A stretch of DNA of 64,000 nt from Thermoflexus hugenholtzii JAD2 (GTDB lineage Bacteria > Chloroflexota > Dehalococcoidia > UBA2979): NCBI GenBank assembly GCA_945903275.1, contig CAMDNW010000003.1, forward strand, positions 97,336 to 161,335. The letters are read 5' to 3'. The translations under genes and the position numbers were made by a program. Position 1 is the first letter of the stretch, and each line of letters begins with the position of its first letter. Positions 1-10,111 of the stretch are shown here, one piece after another. The notes beneath the pieces are model-generated. The model searched no databases. It saw only the letters and a list, made by a program, of their open reading frames with translations, and was not told the DNA's origin.

Positions 1-108
1 GGCATGCACGAGGTCTTCGACAGACACACCGTCGCTATGCCGGAGGATGTTCAGGATTGCTTCCCGGCTGCTTTCGAGCCGCCCTGCCATTGCCATCACA
101 TCGAGCAT
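1..108 (-). CDS. HTH transcriptional regulator, N-terminal part (cut by window edge)
   Basis: The minus strand is open for 36 codons from an ATG at 106-108 to the window edge. The peptide contains SREAILNILRHSDGVSVEDL, which has the look of the first helices of a winged-helix regulator (ArsR/DeoR/SufR style). It is transcribed away from the cysteine desulfurase, with about 93 bases between the two starts, so the two probably share a control region. A SufR-like Fe-S regulator would fit the neighbour, but that is inference: the DNA-recognition helix and any cysteine ligands lie outside the window. Confidence 0.5.
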   Translation of the reverse strand, partial: MLDVMAMAGRLESSREAILNILRHSDGVSVEDLVHA

Positions 109-201
109 ATGCGTGGCACGGCGAGCCCGTCAACGTTTCGCGCTTTTCATGCAAACAACCAGACAACCATCTGTCGCGCTCCGCGCTACGATAGATCGGC
201 G

Positions 202-1416
202 ATGGCAGACCGCATCTACCTCGACCACGCGTCCACCACACCGCCCGACCCACGGGTAGTGGACGCGATGCTCACGTACCTCCGTGAGCGCTGGTACAAC
301 CCCTCCTCGATCTATGTCGAAGCGCAGCAGGCTCGTGCGGCCATCAATGACGCCCGCGCCGTGGTCGCCTCAGCAATCGGCGCGCTGCCGGAGGAGATCA
401 TCTTCACCTCAGGCGGCTCGGAGTCAGACAGCCTCGCGATTCGAGGGGTCCTCGAAGCCTCGAAGGCGCGAGGGCGGCACTTCATTACGTGCGCCGTCGA
501 GCATCACGCCGTTCTCGACACTGCAGAGCAACTCGGACGCGACGGGGCAGCCGAAGTGACCATCGTGGGCGTCGGGATGGACGGCCGCGTCGACCCGGCA
601 GTGGTGGCCGCCGCCGTGCGCGACGACACCGTGCTCGTCTCGATCATGCATGCGAACAACGAGGTCGGCGCGATCAACGACATCGCGGAGATCGCGAAGC
701 GTGTCCACGCGCGTAACGCGCACGCGATGGTGCACACAGACGCCGTGCAGTCTGCCTCACACATGGGTGTGAACGTACATGCGCTGGGCGTCGACTTGCT
801 CACGCTCACAGGGCATAAGTTCTATGGGCCACGAGGCGCGGGTGTGCTGTACGCGCGCTCGGGTACGCCGCTCGCGCCGCAGATCATCGGTGGCGGGCAA
901 GAAAAAGATCGCCGCGCGGGCACTGAGAACACCGCTGCGCTCGTCGGCCTCGCCGAGGCGATACGCATCGCCGCCGCACAGCGCGAGGCCGACATCATCC
1001 ACGAGCGCACATTGCAGCAACGCCTCATCGAAGAGTTGCCCAAGCGCATCCCGCTCGCGGGCATCACGGGCCCGCGCAACCTCGACCACCGGCTGCCTGG
1101 CTCGGCATCGTTCGTGATCGCGTTCGTCGAAGGCGAGTCGATTCTGCTGGCGCTCGACCTCGCGGGCGTTGCAGCGTCCTCTGGCTCCGCGTGCACCACC
1201 GGGTCGGTGGAGCCGAGCCACGTCCTCGTCGCGATGGGCGTGCCGCCAGCACTGGCGCGCGGATCGTTGCGCTTCACCTTTGGACGGCAGAACACAGAGG
1301 CTGATGTTGACCGGCTACTCGAGGTGCTTCCGCCGATCGTCCAGCGAATGCGCGCGCTCTCACCGATGCCGGTGACAGAGCCACCCGCCGATTACCTGCC
1401 TTGGTTGGCATCGTGA
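202..1416 (+). CDS. Cysteine desulfurase (NifS/IscS family)
   Basis: PLP enzyme of 404 residues that removes sulfur from L-cysteine as an enzyme persulfide for Fe-S clusters or thiolated tRNA. Visible motifs are the N-terminal IYLDHASTTPPDP, SGGSESDSLAIRG, the PLP-lysine region TGHKFYGPRGAGVLY, and the catalytic-cysteine loop SSGSACTTGSVEPSHVL. Length is normal for the family. The ATG at 202 is chosen because it directly precedes the conserved start; the upstream in-frame extension has no family character and overlaps the divergent regulator. Its stop overlaps the start of msrA, so they are probably cotranscribed. No IscU or SufB partner is present, so NifS, IscS and MnmA-partner roles cannot be separated. 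Confidence 0.9.
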   Translation: MADRIYLDHASTTPPDPRVVDAMLTYLRERWYNPSSIYVEAQQARAAINDARAVVASAIGALPEEIIFTSGGSESDSLAIRGVLEASKARGRHFITCAVEHHAVLDTAEQLGRDGAAEVTIVGVGMDGRVDPAVVAAAVRDDTVLVSIMHANNEVGAINDIAEIAKRVHARNAHAMVHTDAVQSASHMGVNVHALGVDLLTLTGHKFYGPRGAGVLYARSGTPLAPQIIGGGQEKDRRAGTENTAALVGLAEAIRIAAAQREADIIHERTLQQRLIEELPKRIPLAGITGPRNLDHRLPGSASFVIAFVEGESILLALDLAGVAASSGSACTTGSVEPSHVLVAMGVPPALARGSLRFTFGRQNTEADVDRLLEVLPPIVQRMRALSPMPVTEPPADYLPWLAS

Positions 1417-1961
1417 GCACCGAGGCGCGCATGGAAGTCGCGACGCTGGCCGGCGGCTGCTTCTGGTGCCTCGAAGCGGTGTACGAACTACTGCGCGGCG
1501 TCGAACGAGTAGAGTCGGGCTACATCGGCGGCGACGTGGTGTACCCGACGTACGAGCAGGTATGCGAAGGCATGACCGGGCACGCCGAGGCGGTGCGCAT
1601 CGAGTTCGACCCGTCACAGATCACCTACGCCGACTTGCTGGATGTCTTCTTCACCATCCACGACCCAACCACGCTGAACCGGCAAGGCCCGGATGTCGGG
1701 ACGCAGTACCGCTCCGCGATCTTCACGCACTCGGGCGAGCAATTCGAGGCGGCAGAGCGCGCGTTGCAGGAGCAAGCCGCCTCGGGACACTGGCGCGACC
1801 CAATCGTCACGCAGGTGCAGTCGGTTTCGATGTGGTACGTAGCAGAGCAGTACCATCAGGGCTACTACCGCGCGAACCCGTGGCAGGGCTACTGCCAGAT
1901 CGTCGTGGAGCCGAAGGTCGCGAAAGCCCGCGCGAAGTATTTCGAACGCCTCAAGCGATAA
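1413..1961 (+). CDS. msrA: Peptide-methionine (S)-S-oxide reductase
   Basis: Reduces methionine-S-sulfoxide in proteins, a cytoplasmic oxidative-damage repair step. The catalytic motif GGCFWCLEAVY is near the N-terminus and the family signature YRSAIF and EQYHQGYY follow. About 182 residues, normal length. GTG at 1413 is preferred because it overlaps the stop of the cysteine desulfurase (GTGA), implying translational coupling; ATG at 1431 is the alternative. The GNAT gene follows 2 bases after the stop. Neighbouring sodN-sodX suggests this part of the chromosome handles oxidative stress, but the two are not in one operon. Confidence 0.93.
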   Translation: MSTEARMEVATLAGGCFWCLEAVYELLRGVERVESGYIGGDVVYPTYEQVCEGMTGHAEAVRIEFDPSQITYADLLDVFFTIHDPTTLNRQGPDVGTQYRSAIFTHSGEQFEAAERALQEQAASGHWRDPIVTQVQSVSMWYVAEQYHQGYYRANPWQGYCQIVVEPKVAKARAKYFERLKR

Positions 1962-1963
1962 CC

Positions 1964-2710
1964 GTGCAGTTCAGCACCAGCCAACTGGCGTGGATGCAGT
2001 CGCTGATCGATGAGCACCACGTGCTCGCCGGCGACCTGACTGACCAGCACAGCGCGTGGTTCCTGCGCAATAACGATGCACCGACGCGGGGCGATGGCAA
2101 CCACGTCCGCCGCATCCGCAATGGCGCGGACATCGATATCTTCTTCGCAGCAATCGAAGCACACTACGCGCACCTTCCCTTCCGCTCCGTGCGCTGCGAC
2201 TGGTTTACGCCGCCACCCGTCGAGGCTCGCCTGCTCGCCGAGGACTACCAGTCCCAAATCGAGATCGTGATGGGCGCGGACGGGTCACTCGGCGGGAAGC
2301 CAGCGGCGGTGGAGATACGCACTGTCGGGTGTGACTCGCCAGACCTCGCACGCCTCGTGAAACTTGATAGTGGTGAGGAGTGGTCTGGTGTCTGGGCGCT
2401 GATCCAGCGGCGGGCCGATGCATTCACGTGGTACGTAGCCTACGAGGACGGCCAGCCGGCCGGGCACTTCTCGCAACGGACACGCGATGGCCTCGGCTAC
2501 CTCGAATCACTATTCGTCGACCCAGCGTACCGGCTACGCGGGATCGCGACGGCGCTCACCCACTACGCGGCGGCAGCGGCAAGAGCGGAGGGCGCAAAGG
2601 TCGTATTTCTGCCCGCCGCCGCGGACGACACGCCAAAAGCGATGTACCGCGGCATGGGCTTCGTCCCGGTGTACGCGTTCCGCAACTACTGGAAGACGGT
2701 CACACCCTGA
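1964..2710 (+). CDS. GNAT-family N-acetyltransferase
   Basis: About 248 residues with a C-terminal GNAT fold. The stretch [20 protein letters not shown] is the acetyl-CoA pyrophosphate-binding motif (R/Q-x-x-G-x-G/A type), followed by [17 protein letters not shown], the usual beta5-beta7 region. The N-terminal half (through about residue 120) is not a recognisable GNAT and may be a second degenerate GNAT domain. GTG at 1964, 2 bases after the msrA stop, is chosen as start; an ATG eleven codons later is also possible. Substrate is unknown. Third gene of an apparent desulfurase-msrA-GNAT operon. Confidence 0.78.
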   Translation: MQFSTSQLAWMQSLIDEHHVLAGDLTDQHSAWFLRNNDAPTRGDGNHVRRIRNGADIDIFFAAIEAHYAHLPFRSVRCDWFTPPPVEARLLAEDYQSQIEIVMGADGSLGGKPAAVEIRTVGCDSPDLARLVKLDSGEEWSGVWALIQRRADAFTWYVAYEDGQPAGHFSQRTRDGLGYLESLFVDPAYRLRGIATALTHYAAAAARAEGAKVVFLPAAADDTPKAMYRGMGFVPVYAFRNYWKTVTP

Positions 2711-2780
2711 CCGTAGCCTCGTCCGGCCAACCGCCTCGGCAGTTTGCCGCGGCCTCAGGCCTCGGCTAGGATTCGAGGCA

Positions 2781-3476
2781 ATGACGACACAACACGGCCT
2801 CGACCTCCACAGCGCCGCTTCGATCGGGCACGACCTCGCCCCGCTGGATCTCGACGAGGAACTCCGCAAGAACATCCTGCTGACCTCAGTCGACGATGTC
2901 ATGAACTGGGCGCGCGCCTCGTCGCTATGGCCAGCGATGTTCGGCCTCGCCTGCTGCGCGATCGAGATGATCGCGACGGCGGCCTCGCGCTATGACATCG
3001 CGCGCTTCGGGTCGGAGGTGTTCCGCGCCTCGCCACGGCAAGCCGACCTCATGATCGTCGCGGGGACGGTCACATGGAAGATGGCCCCCGCCGTCCGGCG
3101 GGTGTACATGCAGATGGCAGAGCCGAAATGGGTCATCTCCATGGGTGGCTGCGCGATCATGGGCGGCCCCTTCGCCTACGCCTACTCGGTACTCCCAGGC
3201 GTAAACCTCGTCTGCCCCGTCGACGTATACGTGCCCGGCTGTCCGCCGCGACCAGAGTCGCTGCTGCAGGGCCTGATGATGCTGCAGGACAAGATTAAGC
3301 AGCACGGCGTCGAGGCCGGCGGTCGCATGCGGCCCGAGCCGGACGGCGACTTCTCGCGCTACCTACCCGCCGGCGACCCGCTACGCGCCGAACTCGAATC
3401 GCTGTTCCCGCCGTACCCCGGCCTGACCGACCCGAACCGCCTCATCGGCGGCTACCCCCGCCACGGCCAGACCTAA
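2781..3476 (+). CDS. nuoB: NADH-quinone oxidoreductase subunit B (orphan)
   Basis: 231-residue homologue of the complex I subunit that carries the terminal Fe-S cluster N2 at the quinone site. Expected cysteine ligands are visible: the tandem C58-C59 in [10 protein letters not shown]124 in GGCAIMGG and C154 in [11 protein letters not shown]-terminal tail of about 60 residues follows the core. No other nuo gene is in the window, although nuoB normally lies between nuoA and nuoC. It may supply a complex I encoded elsewhere or be a second paralogue. It ends at a strong terminator shared with the converging membrane-protein gene. Confidence 0.92.
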   Translation: MTTQHGLDLHSAASIGHDLAPLDLDEELRKNILLTSVDDVMNWARASSLWPAMFGLACCAIEMIATAASRYDIARFGSEVFRASPRQADLMIVAGTVTWKMAPAVRRVYMQMAEPKWVISMGGCAIMGGPFAYAYSVLPGVNLVCPVDVYVPGCPPRPESLLQGLMMLQDKIKQHGVEAGGRMRPEPDGDFSRYLPAGDPLRAELESLFPPYPGLTDPNRLIGGYPRHGQT

Positions 3477-3502
3477 CCGTCTGGGGGATACACGACAACA
3501 AG

Positions 3503-3527
3503 AATGGGCACCCGGTGGGTGCCCATT
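3503..3527. terminator. Bidirectional terminator between nuoB and the PuuD-like gene
   Basis: Perfect 11-bp stem (3503-3513 with 3517-3527) closed by a 3-base loop, located 27 bases after the nuoB stop and 26 bases from the stop of the converging gene. There is no long T-run on either side, so termination strength is inferred from the stem. Confidence 0.8.
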
Positions 3528-3552
3528 CTGCGTATGCGGTGAGGCACGCGGA

Positions 3553-4290
3553 TTACATCGGGCGGAGCAGTATCTCCCAGCCGACGACATAGATAACGAG
3601 CGCGAGCACGACCGCCGAGATCACGACACTCTGCACGGTCTCCAGCGGCTTGCGCAGCATGCCCGGCCCGGTACCCCCGAGCAGGCCCAGCGCGTTGACC
3701 TCGATGACCCCCGCGACGACGAGCAAGAAGCCCCAGTAGACCGCGACCTGACTGGAATCGCCGGTAACGTAATAGTCGCCTGCGGCCGGCGCGAAGTGAT
3801 GCGCCGCGCCCATGAAGAACAGCATCGTGACCGAGAGCAGCACATTGGTACGTGAGGCGAGGAACGCCTTCCGGCCAGCGGCGGCGGCATTCGGAAGCGC
3901 CTGCCCGCCGGAGGCGGTAGCCTCGGCGTTCGCAATCACCACCTTCTGGTTCGGCCAGATCACGCCCCACACGTTGGCCAGCATGATTGTGCCGAGGAAC
4001 GCGCCAGAGAGGATCGCTACGCCCGGCAGCGTGCGGTCGTAGACCTCCCAATCGAGGATCAGCATCGCGAGACCTGTGAGGAAAGTCGCGAGCGCAGCCC
4101 AGCGGAACCACCACAACGCGCGCGGGACGAGCCGCCGGATCGCATCCGTCCGGGATCCGGCGTCCATCTGTGCGAAGGCTGGCACCTGCACTAGGTTGAA
4201 GTAGTACAACAATCCGATCCAGGTGATCCCCGCGATGAAATGTCCCCAGCGGGCGAGGAACGAAATCCCAGCCTCTGATATCAGCCCCAT
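3553..4290 (-). CDS. Membrane protein, PuuD / urate oxidase N-terminal domain family
   Basis: 245-residue integral membrane protein with about six hydrophobic segments. It begins with ISFLARWGHFIAGITWIG and contains LANVWGVIWPNQKVVI and GAAHHF, features I associate with the membrane domain of bacterial PuuD-type urate hydroxylases (Urate_ox_N). The C-terminal cytochrome-c domain of full PuuD is absent, and no purine catabolism gene is nearby, so urate oxidation is unproven. Conserved histidines (H17 region and HH near residue 165) could bind haem. It is alone in its transcription unit, divergent from sodN. Confidence 0.6.
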   Translation of the reverse strand: MGLISEAGISFLARWGHFIAGITWIGLLYYFNLVQVPAFAQMDAGSRTDAIRRLVPRALWWFRWAALATFLTGLAMLILDWEVYDRTLPGVAILSGAFLGTIMLANVWGVIWPNQKVVIANAEATASGGQALPNAAAAGRKAFLASRTNVLLSVTMLFFMGAAHHFAPAAGDYYVTGDSSQVAVYWGFLLVVAGVIEVNALGLLGGTGPGMLRKPLETVQSVVISAVVLALVIYVVGWEILLRPM

Positions 4291-4436
4291 GTGATTACCC
4301 TTGTTCTCACCCGCCGCAGTAAGCAGACGTTGACGTTAAAAAAAAATATATCATTACGTTTGCTGATAGTCGATTGATCGAGCATCCCTGTATCTTGCTC
4401 ATGGCCCGCGCTCGCGGGTGTTTGGGAGGAGCATTC

Positions 4437-4874
4437 ATGCAGATCCGTCCACTGATCGAACGCTTTGTCCGCCCCGCCACTGTGGCCTACGCGCACTGCG
4501 ACCTGCCGTGCGGCGTCTACGACCCCGCACAGGCCCGCATTGAGGCAGAGTCGGTGAAGGCCGTCCAGCAGCGATACCAGAACGCCGAGCAGATGCGCGG
4601 CGCGAACCAGACGCTGGAGGACTACCGCTCCCGTGCGCTGGCCATAAAGGAAGAGCGCGCAAACATGGTGAAGGAGCACCTCTGGGTGCTCTGGACCGAC
4701 TATTTCACCCCAGCGCACCTAGAGAAGTACCCACAGCTGCACGACATGTTTTGGAAGGCCACCAAAGAGGCTGGCGCTGCCAAGAAGTCGCAGGACCCCG
4801 AGCAGGGCCAGCGGCTGCTAGACGCGATCGCCGAGATCGACAAAGTCTTCTGGGAGACCAAGCAGCCCGCGTAA
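4437..4874 (+). CDS. sodN: Nickel superoxide dismutase precursor
   Basis: Converts superoxide to oxygen and hydrogen peroxide using nickel bound by the N-terminal hook. The hook sequence HCDLPCGVYDPAQ is intact: after leader removal His1, Cys2 and Cys6 would bind Ni. A 19-residue leader ending in VAYA precedes His1. The remainder (about 126 residues, rich in helices with EHLWVLWTDYF) has the usual length. Start is the ATG at 4437 with GGAGGAG just upstream. The maturation protease sodX follows 29 bases later. The upstream 146 bases include an A9 tract at about 4338, AT-rich relative to surroundings and a likely promoter region. Confidence 0.97.
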   Translation: MQIRPLIERFVRPATVAYAHCDLPCGVYDPAQARIEAESVKAVQQRYQNAEQMRGANQTLEDYRSRALAIKEERANMVKEHLWVLWTDYFTPAHLEKYPQLHDMFWKATKEAGAAKKSQDPEQGQRLLDAIAEIDKVFWETKQPA

Positions 4875-4889
4875 TCCACGCGACGCGAG

Positions 4890-4932
4890 AGCAGGGGGCG
4901 ACCGTGCGCAAGCCGCGCTGGCGCCCCCTGCT
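4890..4932 (+). promoter_or_regulatory. Hairpin enclosing the sodX ribosome-binding site and start codon
   Basis: A perfect 10-bp inverted repeat (4891-4900 with 4922-4931, one more A-T pair outside) spans the beginning of sodX. The G-rich Shine-Dalgarno of sodX lies in the left arm and its GTG start (4904) in the 21-base loop. In RNA this would tend to hide the ribosome-binding site, giving lower translation of the protease than of sodN, or conditional translation. It could also act as a partial terminator. Confidence 0.6.
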
Positions 4933-5458
4933 TGTTGCCCTCACTAGGGTGACGGCAGCGTTCGCCTCGTTTCGGTGGTTACGAGACGTGCGGCTATCCG
5001 TCGTAGCGGTGGCCGGCGAGAGCATGACGCCCGCGTTCCTGCCCGGCGATTTCATCCTGATCGCCAGGCGCGATATCCCACGGAATGAGCGCGCATACGG
5101 CCTCGTGGTCTGCTTGCGAGCCGCCGATGACCGGCTGCTGTTGAAGCGAATCGTGGGAGTGCCCGGCGACTCACTCCGCATCGGCACGACGGTGCAGGTA
5201 GCAGGGCGCGCGCTGCTGGAGCCACACGCGCACGGCGAGACCCCAGCGGCGCAGTACCGAGGCGTCTCGGCGCTCGGGCTAGGTGAATATCTGGTATTGG
5301 GCGACAACCGCGCAGCAAGCACAGATAGCCGCAATTTTGGCGCGGTGCGTGCCGAGCAGATCGAAGGCATCGCGGTGCTGCGCTACTGGCCGCCAGAACG
5401 GCTCGGCCTCATCCGCCGCGCGCCGCGGCGGTTCGCGGCATCGGGGGAATACGGATAG
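4904..5458 (+). CDS. sodX: Nickel-type SOD maturation protease
   Basis: About 184-residue signal-peptidase-like (S26) serine protease expected to remove the SodN leader. The catalytic serine motif GESMTPAFLPGD and the general-base lysine region LLLKRIVGVPGD are both present, followed by the S26 box LGDNRAASTDSR. There is one weak hydrophobic N-terminal stretch. The GTG at 4904 has a G-rich RBS five bases upstream. Pairing with sodN is the standard arrangement for nickel SODs. The RBS is buried in a hairpin (see separate entry). Confidence 0.92.
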   Translation: MRKPRWRPLLVALTRVTAAFASFRWLRDVRLSVVAVAGESMTPAFLPGDFILIARRDIPRNERAYGLVVCLRAADDRLLLKRIVGVPGDSLRIGTTVQVAGRALLEPHAHGETPAAQYRGVSALGLGEYLVLGDNRAASTDSRNFGAVRAEQIEGIAVLRYWPPERLGLIRRAPRRFAASGEYG

Positions 5459-5460
5459 AG

Positions 5461-5965
5461 GACGGAGCCGCAACGGGCGACTCTTGCCATGGGTGGTACG
5501 CCCCCTCGCAAGGAGACTCGCCAGATACAGCAGCGCTTCCGTCGCTCGACGAGGTGGTCATCGGGCTATCCGAACTCCGGCCGCTCGGGGCCGTGGCCGA
5601 GCGGCACTAGGCCACGAGGCATTCACCGCTGGGGTCGTGCATAACATCGGCCGCCTCGCACTCGACCAGCACCGGCCAGCGCTGTTCGGCTTCACGGACG
5701 CCGACCTCGGCGGCGCGCTGGCCGGTGCTGGGACTTCCCACCGCCTTTGGCCGACGCAGTCGCCAACCACCACTTGACCCCCGCTGCACTTCCCGATCCC
5801 ATCAGCCTGACTGGATTCATCGTCCGCGCCCGGAAGTTCGCAAGGATGTACGGCCATGCTGAGGGCGTGCAACCAGCCCCACAACAGACGATCCCGCCAG
5901 CCGAGTGGCTCCAGCACCCGATCGCCTCGTCCCTGTGGGTGGCGGGAGGGGTGGGGCATCGAGGG
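5461..5965 (+). pseudogene. Decayed HDOD-domain protein
   Basis: Several frames together spell a signalling HDOD domain. One frame gives GHEAFTAGVVHNIGRLALDQ (about 5616-5675) and then FTDADLGGAL; after about 5749 a different frame continues with FADAVANHHLTPAALPDPIS and a plausible C-terminus. Removing one G in the TTTGG at about 5749 restores continuity. An earlier piece in a third frame (about 5545-5608) reads like an HDOD core and ends at a stop. There is no intact start. The gene is a remnant; original length was probably 250 or more residues. Between it and the CIRCE element (about 5966-6071) I see nothing further. Confidence 0.75.
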
Positions 5966-6071
5966 CGTGCAGGCGCGGGTGAGCGTCTTCCTCGAGAACG
6001 CAATAACCCGGTAGGTTTGCTTCTCATATCCTCTTGCTCTTGCACGTCTGCAAGCGATTCTGTACAACGTC

Positions 6072-7770
<1,699 letters not shown>

Positions 7771-7795
7771 CCACCGATACGGAACGAACCCGCAA

Positions 7796-7820
7796 GCGGG
7801 GCCGGCAATGCCGGCCCCGC
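7796..7820 (+). terminator. groEL terminator
   Basis: An 11-bp GC-only stem (7796-7806 with 7810-7820) with loop AAT, followed by TTCGTT. It lies 25 bases after the groEL stop codon. Confidence 0.9.
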
Positions 7821-7944
7821 TTCGTTATCCCGTCCGGAATCCAAGAAGACATCCCGCTACGTACATTCTGCTGCCCCCCGGTAATACCCTCTTGCTACGG
7901 TAAGTGTATGGCCGCTTCCTTGCTCCCGTGAAAGAGAAACATTC

Positions 7945-8583
7945 ATGCAACTCGGACGATTAGGTATCGGTTCTGCCGTGGCATGTGGCGTGTTAGGCGT
8001 TGCGGCAATGGTAGGCATCGGTGTTGGTGTGAACTCGGTGGGACCATCCGCGCAGACACCAGGTAGCACATCAACCGCGAAGGCAGACCGCAGTGCAGAC
8101 TACCTCGCGAAACTCGCGGGAAACCTGAGCATCTCCGCCGATGCGCTGAAGGCCGCCAACGTGACCACACAGAACCAGTTGATCGACGAGGCTGTCGCGG
8201 CTGGCAAGCTCACCGCCGCCCAAGGCGTCGAGGCCAAGGCACGCATCGCGCAGGGCGGCGGGCTGCTCGGCATGATGCACGGCCCCGGCCATCGAGGCGG
8301 CCCGAGGGATGGCGCGCTCGGGGCAATGCGGCCCAGCGGTCCCGATGGCGGCCCGTTCGCACCAGTCGCCGCGCTGCTCGGCACCGACCAGCAGACACTG
8401 ATGGCTGAACTGCGCACCGGCAAGTCGCTCGCGCAGGTCGCCGAGGCGCACGGCAAGACTCGTGACGAAGTGAAGGCCGTGCTCAACGCGCAGCACAGCG
8501 CCATGCTCGACAAGATGCTGGACCAGTTCGGGTCGCGCCCCCGCCAGCGCCCGCAGCGCCCGGCGGCGGTGCCGAACAGCTAA
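7945..8583 (+). CDS. Secreted protein of unknown function
   Basis: 212 residues with a hydrophobic N-terminal signal (about residues 5-28). After it comes a Ser/Thr/Pro linker, a helical region LSISADALKAANVTTQNQLI with QAKARI-like repeats, a Gly/Pro-rich stretch (about 108-132), and a second similar helical region ending LDKMLDQFG. The two helical parts look like repeats of one motif. I do not recognise a named family; such proteins are common in high-GC bacteria as exported proteins with short helical repeats. It lies alone between two terminators. Confidence 0.75.
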   Translation: MQLGRLGIGSAVACGVLGVAAMVGIGVGVNSVGPSAQTPGSTSTAKADRSADYLAKLAGNLSISADALKAANVTTQNQLIDEAVAAGKLTAAQGVEAKARIAQGGGLLGMMHGPGHRGGPRDGALGAMRPSGPDGGPFAPVAALLGTDQQTLMAELRTGKSLAQVAEAHGKTRDEVKAVLNAQHSAMLDKMLDQFGSRPRQRPQRPAAVPNS

Positions 8584-8602
8584 CCGAGTCGCCACCACCA
8601 TA

Positions 8603-8635
8603 GAAGGCCGCGAGGAACCTCCCCTCGCGGCCTTC
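8603..8635. terminator. Bidirectional terminator
   Basis: A 13-bp perfect stem (8603-8615 with 8623-8635) and 7-base loop lie between the secreted-protein gene and the converging MFS gene. It would serve both strands. Confidence 0.85.
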
Positions 8636-8641
8636 GTGCGT

Positions 8642-10111
8642 TTAGCCCTGCAACCACCATCGCGCACCAGACGCAGCACGCCCGCGCCCGATGAGCGCCG
8701 CAACGACCGCCGCGCACAGCATCACCACGACCGCAGCGACAAATACCTCGCGGAACGTCGAGAGTTGCGCCTCCTGCACGAGGCGGACGAACTCGGGCGT
8801 GCCAAACTCGATGTTGCTCGCGCGCGCGTAAAAGCGGCCAAGGCCATGCGAGGTGAGCAGCGCCGTCCCGATCAGCATCCCCAGCACGCGGCTCATCGTC
8901 AGCCACGCCGAAGCGGTCGCGCGTTCGCCCTCGCCGGCCTGCTGCAGCACCGCGGCGCCGAGCGGCGCGATCACGAGGCCAAAGCCGAAGCCGCCGATCA
9001 GCAGCGGCACGGCGCGGAGCGCCTCGGACATCTCGCGGCTCCATGCCTGCAACCCAGCGAAACCGGCGGCTGCGAGGAGTATCCCCGTCACAGCCGTCAA
9101 ACGCAGCCCGAAGCGGCCCGCAGCCCAGCCGCCGATCAGTGCGCCCACTGGCACCGCCGCCGTTAGCCGCGCTAGCACCAGGCCGCCATCGAGTGGGCTG
9201 CCGCCGAGCACAAGGTTCACGAAAAGCGGCACGCCAATCAGCGCTGCGATCAGGCCGCCGCCGACGAGTACGCTCGCCGCATGTGCCGACCACACCGGGC
9301 GCGCGCGGAACATCGCTAGGCGGATCATCGAGGCCTGAGCACGCTGCTCATGCCAGACGAAGGCAGCGACGAGGGCGGCGCTGGCGGCCAGCATCGCGAA
9401 TGTCGCCTCGATGGCACGAGGCTCCAGCGGGTCATCCACAAGCGCGAAGGTCAGCACCGCGAGCCCAGCGGTGAGCAACGCTCCGCCGAGCCAGTCGATG
9501 CGGCCCGGGTGGCCTCGGTCACGCAGCAGCCGCCAGCCAAAGCACATGAGCGGGAGGGCCAGCGGCACGTTGACCCAGAACACCCAGCGCCAGCCGAACC
9601 ACTCCGTGATTGCGCCGCCCCAGAGCGGGCCAAGCAGCGCGCCTGACTCGCTCGCCGCAGCGATAGCACCGAGGCCGAACGCGCGCTTCGCAGCAGGCAG
9701 TTCGTCGGCGACGATCGCCATCGCTACTGGCACCACGCCACCGCCGCCGACCGCCTGCACCGTACGGGCGGCTACGAGCCATCCGAAGTTCGGCGCGACC
9801 GCAACGAGCACGCTCCCAATCACAAAGATGCCAAGCGTCATCACGAACACATGACCGCGTCCGTACACATCAGCGACGCGGCCATGCAGCGGCAGCGCGA
9901 CGAGATAGCCGAGCAGGTAGCCGTTGACTATCCACGACGACTGATAGAAGTCGTCGATGGCGATGCCGATGTCAGGGATGATCGCGGGCAGCACCGCGAC
10001 GATAGAGGTCTGGTCATCGGCAGCGAAGAAGACGCCAAGCGCGACGACGACCAGCAGTGCCGTCCCGCGCCCGGTCGCCGGGTCGGTCGTACTGTCAGCG
10101 CGGCGGGACAA
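8642..10111 (-). CDS. MFS exporter (DHA2/EmrB-like, P55-like)
   Basis: 489-residue major facilitator carrier with about 14 hydrophobic segments. Motif A is seen as LHGRVADVYGRGHVFV and motif C-like AVGGGGVVPVAMAI follows. The TTG at 10109-10111 is taken as start; it lies inside the end of the upstream lipoprotein gene, so the two overlap by 17 bases and are probably coupled. The lipoprotein belongs to the LppX/LprG class, and in mycobacteria LprG and the 14-TM MFS protein P55 form just such an operon. By analogy the pair may export a lipid or lipophilic compound. A general drug-efflux role is the alternative. Confidence 0.85.
   Translation of the reverse strand: MSRRADSTTDPATGRGTALLVVVALGVFFAADDQTSIVAVLPAIIPDIGIAIDDFYQSSWIVNGYLLGYLVALPLHGRVADVYGRGHVFVMTLGIFVIGSVLVAVAPNFGWLVAARTVQAVGGGGVVPVAMAIVADELPAAKRAFGLGAIAAASESGALLGPLWGGAITEWFGWRWVFWVNVPLALPLMCFGWRLLRDRGHPGRIDWLGGALLTAGLAVLTFALVDDPLEPRAIEATFAMLAASAALVAAFVWHEQRAQASMIRLAMFRARPVWSAHAASVLVGGGLIAALIGVPLFVNLVLGGSPLDGGLVLARLTAAVPVGALIGGWAAGRFGLRLTAVTGILLAAAGFAGLQAWSREMSEALRAVPLLIGGFGFGLVIAPLGAAVLQQAGEGERATASAWLTMSRVLGMLIGTALLTSHGLGRFYARASNIEFGTPEFVRLVQEAQLSTFREVFVAAVVVMLCAAVVAALIGRGRAASGARWWLQG

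Noticed and set aside
1466..1963. Long open frame reaching the GNAT gene from inside msrA
   Set aside because: The extra 166 residues are Arg-rich out-of-frame translation of msrA. The real GNAT start is at 1964.
3553..4290. CopD/cytochrome-b-like copper protein
   Set aside because: Considered because of histidines and membrane helices, but the NVWGVIWPNQK stretch and overall order fit the PuuD membrane domain better.
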